Of a stretch of DNA of 59,067 bases, positions 41,433 to 49,111 are shown piece by piece (positions within the stretch are counted from its first letter, which is position 1; every line of letters starts with the position of its first letter). The DNA comes from Candidatus Allofournierella merdavium (GTDB lineage Bacteria; Bacillota; Clostridia; Oscillospirales; Ruminococcaceae): positions 1 to 59,067 of the forward strand of contig DWYI01000019.1 in the NCBI GenBank assembly GCA_019118765.1, in the 5' to 3' direction. A model generated the notes under the pieces. The model made no database searches and was not told the DNA's origin. It saw nothing but the letters and a program-made list of their open reading frames with translations. Both the position numbers and the translations under genes were made by a program.

Positions 41433-43697
41433 TCAGGGCTTGTAGGCAGCCGAGGCGAAGAGCACCAGGCTCTGCAGCGCCACCGCCGCCGCCAGCGCCA
41501 CCGCGCCAAAGCGCAGCGCGCCGTCGGTCTCCCGGCGCAGGCAGAGGACGCGGTTCTCCCCCAGGAGCAGCAGCGCGGCGGGCAGCACCGGCAGCAGGTA
41601 GCGGCCCTGCATGCCAAAGATGGTGGTGAGATTGATGGGCGTCCAGCACAAAGCGGCCAGCATGCTCAGCCCCGCCACGCCCAGCACCGCGAGGCCCATG
41701 CTCCACCGGGCGCCCCGGCCCAGCAGGGGCCCTTCCTCCACCGGCCGCAGGCAGGCCCACGCCAGCAGTGCCAGCAGGGCGATGGTGAGCAGCCAGCTGA
41801 TCTCCAGCCCGTAGACGATGGGCTCGCCGGGCAGCGCACCCACCAGCCCCTGCAGGTAACGGGGCAGCTGGCTGCCCAGGGTATTCACCAGCAGTTTGAT
41901 GGTCTGGGGGATGTGGCTGATGATATAGCCAAAGCTGTACACATAGGTGGATTCACCGTTGGGCTGGATGGATGCGGCGTACTCCTCCGGGGTGAGGGTC
42001 TCGCCGCTGTTCGCCAACACCCAGGCGGCGCCCGCTGCCAGCGCCACCACCGCCAGCGCGCCCACGGCCAGCGCCGCCTTTTTGAACCAGGCCCGCTTGC
42101 CCCAGCGGAGCCAGGCGGCAACGGCCAGCGCGGCCCCCGGCGCCAGGCGCAACAGCACGAGCTGGATGCGCTCCACATCCACGCTGCGGAGCATATAGCT
42201 CACGGTGGAGCCGTTGAACCACAGCCAGCTGGCCGCGGCCACCACCCACACCAGCGCTTTGAACAGCCGGCTGCGGGTGCTGCCGCCCAGAGCGGCGGCG
42301 GGGATGGGCACGCAGAGGAGCACCAGCACCAGATACACCGCTTTCATGGGGCCCAGCAGCGCGCCCAGCACCAGCAGCCCCGCCTGCTCGGCGCGGCTTA
42401 GCATGCCCGGGCGCACAAGCCCCCGCAGGCACAGGGCGGTAAACACCAGCGCCAGACCGTTCACCAGCGTGTCGGCGGAAAAGCTGCCCGCCAGGCTCAG
42501 GGCCATGGGCACCAGCCCCGCCGCGAAGAAGATGTTTTTGGCCGCCGGGGCCAGGCGCACCGCCAGCGCCCCCAGTGCCGCGTACACCGCCACGCTGGCC
42601 AGCCGCCCCAGCAGCAGCATGGCATGGAACCCGAGGCCCAGCGCCCGGGCCAGCAGGATGCCCAGTGTTTGAGGCAGGTATTGCAGCACCAGCACGTTGT
42701 AGGGCGGGCTCACCCGGGCGGTGGCGGTGAGGGCGCCGCTGTTGCCGGCGGAGAACAGCTCGTCGGTCATGGTCTTGTAGGCCAGGATGCCGATGGGGCC
42801 GGAGGAATCCCGCATATATTCCGCGTCGCAGGCGCGCATGGCCAGCAGGGTCTCCCCCTGCTCCCCCGCGACGATGCCCGGCTGACCGGTGATGCGGTTG
42901 GCCAGGGCGTAGGCGCTGGCCAGATGGCCGTATTCATCCGGCCCGGCCATGGGCGGCGTGACCAGGGCAAACACCAGCCCCAGCGCCGCGGCAAAAAAGG
43001 CGAAGGCGACGTGGGGTTTTGCCCGCCGCACAAAGATGAGCCACCAGCCGCCCATCACGGCGGCGAACACCAACGCCGCCAGCGGCGCGAAGGCCTTGAG
43101 GGCGTAGCCCGTGCCGGTGTAGTTGGTGATGTATTGCAGCGCCGCGGTGCGCGGCTGCGCGGCGCTCTCCAGCGGATCGGTGAGGGGCAGGGCCGGGTCG
43201 GCCTGCTCGCCGCCGCCGTAGACCAGGCCCGCCCTGTACTCCGGCGCGGCGGGGGCGAAGGTGATCCGCAGCTGATAGCTGCCCCCCTCTTCCAGCGTGA
43301 CGGGCGAAGCAAAAATGACATCCACAAAGGCGCCGTCCAGCAGCGTGGTCATGTCGCCGTCACAGGCGGTGAGGGTCTGGCCGTCGACGATTTCCAGCGC
43401 CACCCGGAAGGCCCCCTGGGCCACCATCCCGTCGGTGACGAACATCAGCCGCACACCGTAGAGGGTTTCCCCCGTGCCGGCGGGCAGCTGCTGCACCAGC
43501 CCTGCGGCGGGGTCGGTGGGATACAGGCCCTGTTTTTCCACATACCCGTCGTGGACGATCCGGTATTCACACTGGTCCATGCCCGCATAGTGGAGGGTGT
43601 ATCCCGCCCAGGCAAGGGCGAACAGCGTGACCAGCGCGACGCACAGCCCGCCCAGCCACAGCCGGTGTTGTTTTACAAAAGCGCCCAGTCGTTCCAT
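41433..43697 (-). CDS. DUF2142-family polytopic membrane protein
   Basis: About 754 residues. One N-terminal helix (about 15-37) is followed by a long extracytoplasmic domain (about 40-210). Around ten further helices come next. The conserved loop VTPPMAGPDEYGHLASAYAL identifies DUF2142, a family related in topology to GT-C glycosyltransferases, often near cell-surface polysaccharide genes. No such genes are adjacent here. ATG at 43697 with GGAG five bases upstream; the longer frame is non-genic. Its glycosyltransferase activity is unproven. Confidence 0.8.
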   Translation of the reverse strand: MERLGAFVKQHRLWLGGLCVALVTLFALAWAGYTLHYAGMDQCEYRIVHDGYVEKQGLYPTDPAAGLVQQLPAGTGETLYGVRLMFVTDGMVAQGAFRVALEIVDGQTLTACDGDMTTLLDGAFVDVIFASPVTLEEGGSYQLRITFAPAAPEYRAGLVYGGGEQADPALPLTDPLESAAQPRTAALQYITNYTGTGYALKAFAPLAALVFAAVMGGWWLIFVRRAKPHVAFAFFAAALGLVFALVTPPMAGPDEYGHLASAYALANRITGQPGIVAGEQGETLLAMRACDAEYMRDSSGPIGILAYKTMTDELFSAGNSGALTATARVSPPYNVLVLQYLPQTLGILLARALGLGFHAMLLLGRLASVAVYAALGALAVRLAPAAKNIFFAAGLVPMALSLAGSFSADTLVNGLALVFTALCLRGLVRPGMLSRAEQAGLLVLGALLGPMKAVYLVLVLLCVPIPAAALGGSTRSRLFKALVWVVAAASWLWFNGSTVSYMLRSVDVERIQLVLLRLAPGAALAVAAWLRWGKRAWFKKAALAVGALAVVALAAGAAWVLANSGETLTPEEYAASIQPNGESTYVYSFGYIISHIPQTIKLLVNTLGSQLPRYLQGLVGALPGEPIVYGLEISWLLTIALLALLAWACLRPVEEGPLLGRGARWSMGLAVLGVAGLSMLAALCWTPINLTTIFGMQGRYLLPVLPAALLLLGENRVLCLRRETDGALRFGAVALAAAVALQSLVLFASAAYKP

Positions 43698-43751
43698 GAC
43701 GGCTCCGGCCCCTTTCCATCGCCGCGGCGCGGCGGAATTCTGACAGATTTT

Positions 43752-43780
43752 ATTGTACCGCAAAGCGGACGGAAAAACAA
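43752..43780 (-). promoter_or_regulatory. Promoter of the DUF2142 gene
   Basis: Minus-strand TTGTTT (43775-43780), 17 bp, TACAAT (43752-43757). Confidence 0.6.
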
Positions 43781-43800
43781 CACGCGCCGCCACGGCACAA

Positions 43801-43836
43801 AAAAAGGGCGCGGCCCGGCGGCCGCGCCCTTTTTTT
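43801..43836 (-). terminator. Terminator of the small zinc-ribbon gene
   Basis: Fourteen-bp stem AAAAAGGGCGCGGC/GCCGCGCCCTTTTT with a 6-nt loop and long A/T runs. It lies 7 nt past the stop. Confidence 0.9.
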
Positions 43837-43842
43837 GTGCAA

Positions 43843-44121
43843 TTACTGCTGCTCTTTCATCTTGGCGAAGCACTCGCTGCAATACACAGGGCGATCTTCG
43901 CGGGGCTGGAAGGGCACGCGGGCAACCTTGCCGCAGGCGGCGCAGGTGGCCTCGAACATCTCGCGGGTACCGCGGGTGGCGTTCTTGCGGGCGTCACGGC
44001 AGGCCTTGCAGCGCTGAGGCTCGTTCTCAAAGCCGCGGCTGGCATAGAACTCCTGCTCGCCGGCAGAGAAAACAAACTCCTTACCGCAGTCTTTGCATAC
44101 CAGGGTCTTGTCTTCGTACAT
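43843..44121 (-). CDS. Small zinc-ribbon protein with two CxxC pairs per half
   Basis: A 92-residue protein with four CxxC motifs: CKDCG, CKACR, CAACG and CSECF, likely holding two zinc ions (probable zinc-ribbon family zf-trcl). It begins MYEDKTLVCKDCGKEFVFSAGEQEF. Function unknown; it has been proposed to bind nucleic acid by fold only. ATG at 44121 with AGAGGAG. Its leader contains a tRNA-like sequence ending 27 nt before the start, and the sigH-like gene lies upstream. Confidence 0.85.
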   Translation of the reverse strand: MYEDKTLVCKDCGKEFVFSAGEQEFYASRGFENEPQRCKACRDARKNATRGTREMFEATCAACGKVARVPFQPREDRPVYCSECFAKMKEQQ

Positions 44122-44148
44122 GGTGAATTTCTCCTCTGATTTGATTTT

Positions 44149-44216
44149 TGCCCGCGGAAGGATTTTAACCGTCACCTTTGGTTGGACCAATGCTCTAAGT
44201 GTTAAGCTACAGGGGC
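44149..44216 (-). ncRNA. tRNA-like element (degenerate tRNA or regulatory mimic)
   Basis: The 68-nt minus-strand sequence folds like a tRNA. Acceptor arms GCCCCTG and CGCGGGC pair except one position. U8, a D-stem (GCTT/GAGC), an anticodon stem TTGGT/ACCAA and a T-stem GACGG/CCTTC (one mismatch) are present. The anticodon loop has only three bases, the D-loop lacks GG, and the T-loop is TTAAAAT instead of TTCRANT. It cannot decode. Discriminator position is A and CCA is not encoded. It lies between the sigH-like and zinc-ribbon genes, in the zinc-ribbon leader. It could be a pseudo-tRNA, a processing signal or a regulatory structure. Confidence 0.6.
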
Positions 44217-44237
44217 ATATATGCTAAGCCCGAAGGC

Positions 44238-44786
44238 TCAGTACAGGGAATGGCCGCGCAGTTTGCGGCGCAGGCGGACGAGGGCGTTCTCCACCGCCTT
44301 GGGTGTGCAGCCCAACTGCCGGGCGATCTGGCGATAGCTGCCGCCGCCCAGATACGCCGCCAGCACCGCCCGCTCGAAGGGCGAAAGCCGGGCGCGGATG
44401 TCCGCCACGGTGGTCTGCAGCTGCTCGCGGCGGATGGCCAGTTCTTCCGGCCCCGGCGCGGGGACCGCGTCCTCCAGCGGCAGGCTCTGGTTGAGAGGCG
44501 CGTTTTTTTTGCGTCCCGCCGCCCGCCGGGCCGCCGTCACCGCGTTGCGGATGCACACGGCGGCGTAGGTCTCAAAAGAGGCGCCGCCGACCGAATGATA
44601 GGTTTTGATGGCGCCGAACAGGCCGATGATCCCCTCCTGCAGCGCATCCTCAAATTCCAGCCCCGGGCAGACCGCCCGGGCGGCGAGGCGCCGCAGCAGC
44701 GGCATCATGTGGGTGAGCACCGCGGCCACCGCGGCCTCCTGCCCCGCACGGGCCCTGGCTAAGGTTTGTGGCGAGAGAGAGACCAT
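44238..44786 (-). CDS. sigH: Sporulation-type sigma factor resembling SigH (Spo0H)
   Basis: A 182-residue sigma-70-family protein. Region 2 reads GLEFEDALQEGIIGLFGAIKTYH; the linker KNAPLNQSLPLED and PEELAIRREQ closely parallel B. subtilis SigH. Region 4 is LSPFERAVLAAYLGGGSYRQIARQLGCTPKAVENALVRLRRKL, again SigH-like (given in parts: LSPFERAVLAAYL, ENALVRLRRKL). It should direct RNA polymerase to early sporulation and stationary-phase promoters. ATG at 44786 with GGAGG, which is buried in a 12-bp hairpin. A perfect TTGACA promoter lies upstream. SigH identity is likely but not certain. Confidence 0.8.
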   Translation of the reverse strand: MVSLSPQTLARARAGQEAAVAAVLTHMMPLLRRLAARAVCPGLEFEDALQEGIIGLFGAIKTYHSVGGASFETYAAVCIRNAVTAARRAAGRKKNAPLNQSLPLEDAVPAPGPEELAIRREQLQTTVADIRARLSPFERAVLAAYLGGGSYRQIARQLGCTPKAVENALVRLRRKLRGHSLY

Positions 44787-44794
44787 AGACAAAA

Positions 44795-44822
44795 CCTCCG
44801 CGAAAGGCGACTTTCGCAGAGG
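44795..44822 (-). promoter_or_regulatory. RBS-sequestering hairpin in the sigH leader
   Basis: Twelve-bp stem with one mismatch or G-U pair (44795-44806 with 44811-44822, 4-nt loop). On the minus strand the 3' arm contains the GGAGG Shine-Dalgarno, followed by TTTTG, so it could block translation or terminate transcription. Confidence 0.6.
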
Positions 44823-44850
44823 CCAGTCGGGGTTATTTTTTATTTCCTTT

Positions 44851-44879
44851 AGTTTATCCCATGGCACACGGTTTGTCAA
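44851..44879 (-). promoter_or_regulatory. Promoter of the sigH-like gene
   Basis: Minus-strand TTGACA (44874-44879), 17 bp, TAAACT (44851-44856). It places the start of transcription about 60 nt before the ATG, so the leader includes the hairpin. Confidence 0.85.
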
Positions 44880-44971
44880 TAGCGTTTTGCCCAGTATCTC
44901 GCAAAAAAGTGCGATTTTCTTTGTGTGATTCCCACACATTGCGTCTTGCCCGCGAACATGCCCCCATGCTC

Positions 44972-45000
44972 TTGATTTTTCCTCCGCGCCATAGTATAAT
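44972..45000 (+). promoter_or_regulatory. Promoter of tRNA-Leu
   Basis: TTGATT (44972-44977), 17 bp, TATAAT (44995-45000), 20 nt before the mature tRNA 5' end. Confidence 0.9.
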
Positions 45001-45019
45001 ACTTCCGTTGTCCGTATGT

Positions 45020-45105
45020 GCCGGCGTGTCGGAATGGCAGACGATGCGGACTCAAAATCCGTTGGTGGCAACACCGTGTGGGTTCAAGTCCCACCGCCGG
45101 CACCA
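45020..45105 (+). tRNA. tRNA-Leu (anticodon CAA), CCA encoded
   Basis: An 86-nt class II tRNA. Acceptor GCCGGCG pairs with CGCCGGC. The anticodon loop CTCAAAA gives anticodon CAA for UUG codons. It has a long variable arm (TTGGTGGCAACACC region) as in leucine tRNAs, a T-loop TTCAAGT, and discriminator A followed by genomic CCA (45103-45105). The integrative element begins about 50 bp downstream, beyond its terminator, so the tRNA is intact. Confidence 0.95.
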
Positions 45106-45108
45106 TGG

Positions 45109-45149
45109 CGAGTGTTCTTATAGCATTTGAAACGCTGTAAGAACACTCG
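45109..45149 (+). terminator. Terminator of tRNA-Leu
   Basis: Twelve-bp stem CGAGTGTTCTTA (45109-45120) and complement (45138-45149), followed by TCTTTTTTCTTTT. Confidence 0.9.
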
Positions 45150-45166
45150 TCTTTTTTCTTTTGTTT

Positions 45167-46876
45167 TCATCCGGCGATGGTGGATGGGGCGTAGTTGACG
45201 ACTACGCCCTTTCTTGTATTTACGGACACCTCCGGGGCGGGCAGCGGGATCAGCTCCGGGATCTCAATGACCCCTACGCAGTTATAGTGGATACGGAGCC
45301 GTTGCTCCCATACCCCGTCGATCTTCTCGGCGTTGAACACCTCGATCTTCTCGATGAGCTCGTTCAGCATCCGGGGCGTCAGCTTGCGGGCGCGGGTGTA
45401 TTTGCGGACCAGGGAGATGAACATATCCGTGGTCATGGACTGGCTGCTCTGCTTGTCGATCTCGGCGCGGAGCGCCTTGATTTTCTCCGCCAGCTCCTTT
45501 TGCTCCTCCTCGTACCGCCTCGACATACGGGCGAAGCGGTCATCAGAGAGCTTGCCGGAAACATTGTCCTCATAGATCCGTTCAAACAGGCCGTCCAGCT
45601 CCTCATCGCGGGCTTGCAGGGCCTTCAGTTCCTTCTCCTTCAGCTTTCGATCGGTGGCCTCTGCCTGTTGGGAGTGGCCGATCACAGCCTTCACAAACTC
45701 ATCCTCAAACTGGCTGGCAAACTTGGTCAGCCGCCGGATTTCTCCCAGCACCACCTGCTCCAGGAAGTCCACGCGGACGTAATGGGTGGAAGTGCAGCTC
45801 CCACGATTGCCCTTGTAGTTGGAGCAGTTGAAATACTTGATGTCGGGGTTGCCCTGATTGAAATGGAAGTGCAGGTTGTGTCCGCAATCGGCACAGACCA
45901 GAAGGCCGGAGAACATATTGCGTTCTCCCTCATGGGTGCGGCGCTTGCGGATCTTTCCGCGCTTCTGCTGGACCTGCTCAAAGATTGCCCGCTCAATGAT
46001 AGGTTCGTGGACATCTTTGAATATCACCCAGTTCTCCCGATCATTCTCCAGGCGCTTTTTATTCTTGTACGACTTGGAGTAGGTCTTAAAGTTCAGAATG
46101 TCGCCGCAATACTCCTGCAAGGACAGTATTTTTGTGACGCTGGAACTGTTCCACTTCGTCGGGGGCTGTTCTTTCCCTTTGCCGGGCCGCTTAATACCTT
46201 TTTTGAGCCAGTAGGCACGAGGTGTCAGGATACCATCCTGCTCAAGACTTGCCGCAATCTGCTCCGTTCCATACCCCTCCAGGGTCATACTGTAAATCCG
46301 GCGTACCACCTGGGCCGCTTCCTCGTCCACAATCCAGTGTTTGGGATTGTCCGGGTCCTTGATGTAGCCATAGGGAGGTTGTCCCATAGGCTCACCAGCA
46401 TTGCCCTTGATTTTGTTGCTGATGCGCCGCTTCTTGCTGATGTCACGGGCGTACCACTCGTTGAACAGGTTGCGGATGGGCGCCAGCTCGTTCTCACCCT
46501 CGGCGGTGTCGATGTTGTCTGAAACCGCCACCAAGCGGATGTCGTGCTCCGGGAAAAACTCCTCGGTGAGCCGGCCCACTTCAATGTAGTTGCGGCCCAG
46601 TCGGGAAAGGTCTTTCACAAACACGGCGGCGGCCTTACCAGCGGCAAGCTGCTCCATCATGTCGTTGAAGCCAGGGCGGTCCATCGTGACGCCGGAAATG
46701 CCATCGTCCAGGAAATGGACCAGGTTGGTGTAACCTTTTTCCTTCGCCACCTTGGTCAGCAGTTTCTTTTGGTTGCCGATGCTGTAACTCTCGCCCTCCA
46801 GGTTGTCATCGCGGGAAAGCCGCTCATAGAGGAACGCGGTCACATCACGGGATTTGCGGTTGTTCGACTGTCTCAT
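45167..46876 (-). CDS. tnpX: Large serine recombinase, TnpX/TndX type
   Basis: A 569-residue site-specific recombinase that should excise and integrate the element. The N-terminal resolvase domain has YERLSRDD with the catalytic Ser (residue 21), DGISGVTMDRPGF and VFVKDLSRLGRN. The central recombinase domain includes GQPPYGYIKDPDN. A zinc ribbon (CADCG...CSNYKGNRGSC) and a coiled coil (about 400-480) follow. Such enzymes normally leave no long duplications and favour a GA crossover. The start at 46876 is MRQSNNRKSRD. It is the outermost gene of the element, as in Tn4451 and Tn5397. Confidence 0.95.
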   Translation of the reverse strand: MRQSNNRKSRDVTAFLYERLSRDDNLEGESYSIGNQKKLLTKVAKEKGYTNLVHFLDDGISGVTMDRPGFNDMMEQLAAGKAAAVFVKDLSRLGRNYIEVGRLTEEFFPEHDIRLVAVSDNIDTAEGENELAPIRNLFNEWYARDISKKRRISNKIKGNAGEPMGQPPYGYIKDPDNPKHWIVDEEAAQVVRRIYSMTLEGYGTEQIAASLEQDGILTPRAYWLKKGIKRPGKGKEQPPTKWNSSSVTKILSLQEYCGDILNFKTYSKSYKNKKRLENDRENWVIFKDVHEPIIERAIFEQVQQKRGKIRKRRTHEGERNMFSGLLVCADCGHNLHFHFNQGNPDIKYFNCSNYKGNRGSCTSTHYVRVDFLEQVVLGEIRRLTKFASQFEDEFVKAVIGHSQQAEATDRKLKEKELKALQARDEELDGLFERIYEDNVSGKLSDDRFARMSRRYEEEQKELAEKIKALRAEIDKQSSQSMTTDMFISLVRKYTRARKLTPRMLNELIEKIEVFNAEKIDGVWEQRLRIHYNCVGVIEIPELIPLPAPEVSVNTRKGVVVNYAPSTIAG

Positions 46877-46973
46877 TCAGTCCTCCTTCCTCCGGGACAG
46901 CCGAATAGCAATATAACTTGTCTATGTTTATTATACCGCCATCCGCTGTCCCTGTCAGCCGGGTCCGGGAGAT

Positions 46974-47153
46974 TTACTTCGCTTCGCTCTCGGCCTTCAT
47001 CAACCGCAGGAGGATGCTGCCCAGGGTATCCGGGCTCTCTTTCCGAAAAACAGGTTCAACAACAAACGACCTATTGCCGAAGCGATAGGTCGTCTTTTCA
47101 TCCAAGGATTGTTTCGTTGCGCCGGTCTTACCGGCAACATTTTTTTCTTGCAT
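46974..47153 (-). CDS. tnpW: Transposon-encoded protein TnpW
   Basis: A 59-residue protein ending in SPDTLGSILLRLMKAESEAK, with the NRSFVVEPVF core of TnpW proteins carried beside tnpX in Tn4451-type elements. Function unknown. The ATG at 47153 has AAAGGGGA upstream. It lies 97 nt before tnpX. Confidence 0.8.
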   Translation of the reverse strand: MQEKNVAGKTGATKQSLDEKTTYRFGNRSFVVEPVFRKESPDTLGSILLRLMKAESEAK

Positions 47154-47561
47154 GATAGATCCCCTTTCGCAAAAAGTCATTGTTACGAAAGAGGCAGAAA
47201 ACGGATGGCCGCCGGCTGCGGCTCCACGGGAATTTCACCCCGGCCCATGCTGATGGGTGCGGCGCACGATGCTTTGCGGGCGTCCAATGCGCGAGTCTCA
47301 TTATCTTGTCTGCGCGTCCTCGCCCACAGGCTGCCACACCTGTTTTGCGGCCTGGTGTTCATCGCTCTCCTGTTTAGTAGGGGTCCCGTCCTGCGGACTT
47401 GCAACAGGGTCATGGCGCACTGGCCGACCGGCTCAACGCAGACAGATCGTATCCGTCTGCCTTATACTGCGCCGGAGGCCTCCCGCCGGGCTTTCTTTGT
47501 CAAGGAGCTATACAGGGGCGCCGCGTGGAAAGGGGGAAAACACGCAGCGCCCGGCCCTGGG
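47154..47561. other. Gene-poor stretch between tnpW and the HTH gene
   Basis: A stretch of 408 bp with higher GC than neighbouring cargo. Open frames exist on both strands, but none has an RBS, codon bias or a recognisable domain. It may be decayed element DNA. Confidence 0.5.
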
Positions 47562-47804
47562 TCAGTTCAGATCAAAGCCCAGGATGGAGATAATCAGCTT
47601 CGTTTCCAGCCGCCGGCGCAAATCTTCATCTACCTGGGGACGAGGAAAACCGTCAAGGTCATAGCTTGTCCTCGTAGACAGCGCGGCGATGTAGCCGGAA
47701 TAGTGCCGGACTACCCGGTTTACCGCTTCGGGGTTGCCCCCGACAGCGGCGGCGATTACCGGATAAGGGATCAGCGACGCCCGCGTGCACGCAGATTTAA
47801 TCAT
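47562..47804 (-). CDS. Helix-turn-helix protein, Tn916 Orf8-like
   Basis: An 80-residue protein, MIKSACTRASLIPYPVIAAAVGGNPEAVNRVVRHYSGYIAALS (first part), matching the small HTH proteins (HTH_16) beside the sigma factor of Tn916 and relatives. The start ATG at 47804 has GGAGG 8 nt upstream and overlaps the sigma stop by 8 nt, so the two are translationally coupled. It probably controls conjugation or excision genes. Confidence 0.8.
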   Translation of the reverse strand: MIKSACTRASLIPYPVIAAAVGGNPEAVNRVVRHYSGYIAALSTRTSYDLDGFPRPQVDEDLRRRLETKLIISILGFDLN

Positions 47805-48345
47805 CCGCTTCACCTCCCATCAGCTCCTTCAGCAGCCGATAGGCTTTCTGCCTGCGGGTGTTGACCGTCCGGCGGGCCATGTTCATGTACTCGGCGATCT
47901 CGCGGTCTGCCATGTCCAGGAACCAGTACATCAGGAAGATGTCCCGGTTATCCTGGGGCAGGGCGTTCAGCGCCTCGGCCAGCCGGTCATCCTCGATCAG
48001 GATCACAGCGCCTCCCACAGGGAAGGCCGTGTACTCCCAGGAGTAGCGGTCATAAACCGCAAGCTGGGCCAATTCCTCCTCCGACAGTTCGCTGAACAGT
48101 GCCTCATACTTCTGGCGGCGGCTGATCTCACGATAGCCATTGTACGCCTCGTATTTCAGCACCTTCTTGCAGTAGCTGTCAAAGGCGTGCTGCTTGTGCT
48201 CGTAGTGGCGGTCAGGTTTCAAGTTCTCACCTCCCTTCGTGCCGGGAGGCAGTTCTTTTCTTCCCCTTTCGCTCACTACTCGTTCAGCGGCAGGCCGTTT
48301 TGGCTTCGCCGCAGGGGGACTATATGTAAATTTCTTGCCGCTCAT
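47797..48345 (-). CDS. Sigma-70-family factor, Tn916 Orf7-like
   Basis: A 182-residue protein with a basic Pro-rich N-terminus, a partial region 2 (about 50-90), and a C-terminal region 4 HTH (LPQDNRDIFLMYWFLDMADREIAEYMNMARRTVNTRRQKAY; key part IAEYMNMARRTVNTRRQKAY). Orf7 of Tn916 drives int/xis transcription; a similar role is inferred. AAAGGAG precedes the ATG at 48345. Upstream lies a strong attenuator-like hairpin. Confidence 0.85.
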   Translation of the reverse strand: MSGKKFTYSPPAAKPKRPAAERVVSERGRKELPPGTKGGENLKPDRHYEHKQHAFDSYCKKVLKYEAYNGYREISRRQKYEALFSELSEEELAQLAVYDRYSWEYTAFPVGGAVILIEDDRLAEALNALPQDNRDIFLMYWFLDMADREIAEYMNMARRTVNTRRQKAYRLLKELMGGEADD

Positions 48346-48719
48346 AGATAAGCTCCTTTCGTTTCGTTCAGGCCAGTGGGTCGGAACGAAACGGGGCGGG
48401 GAGCGGCACCCTACACCCAGGCGCCGGCGCTCAAAAGAGCGGTAAACAATATGGGTGAGCCCTGATATATAAAAAGCGAGCCACGACTCACTTCTATGAG
48501 TGTGGCTCGCTACTTCGTTATTTGAATATTTTTCGAGATGGCGGGGAGGGCTGGCACATGAGTGACGAACCCCGCCTTATTTTAACCTCCTTGTCCCTGC
48601 TGTTCTCATCCATATCTTCCTTTACTCTCAAAATATGAGTCAGACATCATATAACATGATTTACATGGTTATTTAAGTGAGCGGTAGCACATCTTAAAAT
48701 GAAGTCGAGGTGATGTGCA
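48346..48719. other. Regulatory region between the sigma gene and the XRE gene
   Basis: A divergent intergenic region of 374 bp. It holds the hairpin at 48475-48511, a small CTCA-N5-TGAG inverted repeat near 48627-48639, and AT-rich promoter-like sequence ahead of the XRE gene. No small ORF is convincing. Confidence 0.5.
48475..48511 (-). terminator. Attenuator-like terminator upstream of the sigma gene
   Basis: Ten-bp stem AGCGAGCCAC/GTGGCTCGCT plus a further 5-bp stem across one bulged base and a 6-nt loop. On the minus strand it is followed by TTTTTATATAT, the direction leading into the sigma gene 130 nt away. Confidence 0.7.
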
Positions 48720-49049
48720 GTGAACAATCCGCTTGATTTATTTGCGTGGAAACTGCGGACGGAGCGAAAACGGCAGCACTTGACGCAGAAGGCGTTAGCT
48801 GAACGGCTCCACATGAGTGTCCGCACGATCATTGAGATAGAGAAATGTAAAAGCAACCCCAAATTTGAAACCGTGGCGCTTCTGGCAAAAGAATTGAATA
48901 TCAGCTTGGATGCCGCAATCTTCCCCGACATGGTGACCGGGACCGTCTCAAAAACGGTCGTTGATTTCTTCGCCGGGAAAAGTGAGGCGGAGATCCAGAA
49001 GTATATCGCTCTCTGCAAACAGGCGGAGACCTTCCAAAAAGACGAATAA
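48720..49049 (+). CDS. XRE-family transcriptional regulator
   Basis: A 109-residue protein. The Cro/C1-type HTH spans about 8-62: LRTERKRQHLTQKALAERLHMSVRTIIEIEKCKSNP (core LTQKALAERLHMSVRTIIEI). The C-terminal 45 residues are helical. The GTG start at 48720 has GAGGTGAT upstream. It is the only rightward gene in this part and diverges from the sigma-HTH pair; it probably represses element genes. Confidence 0.88.
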   Translation: MNNPLDLFAWKLRTERKRQHLTQKALAERLHMSVRTIIEIEKCKSNPKFETVALLAKELNISLDAAIFPDMVTGTVSKTVVDFFAGKSEAEIQKYIALCKQAETFQKDE

Positions 49050-49080
49050 CGCGGTCGGGTTTGATGTGCCCGGCCGCGTT
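49048..49080 (+). terminator. Terminator of the XRE gene
   Basis: Twelve-bp stem AACGCGGTCGGG and near-complement (one G-U pair), followed by ACTGTTTTTA. It overlaps the XRE stop codon. Confidence 0.75.
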
Positions 49081-49111
49081 ACTGTTTTTACCCCATCTTC
49101 ATGCGGGCAAA

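Noticed and set aside
47109-47864. 251-codon frame on the plus strand between tnpW and the HTH gene
   Set aside because: Overlaps the well-supported HTH and sigma genes on the other strand and has no domain.
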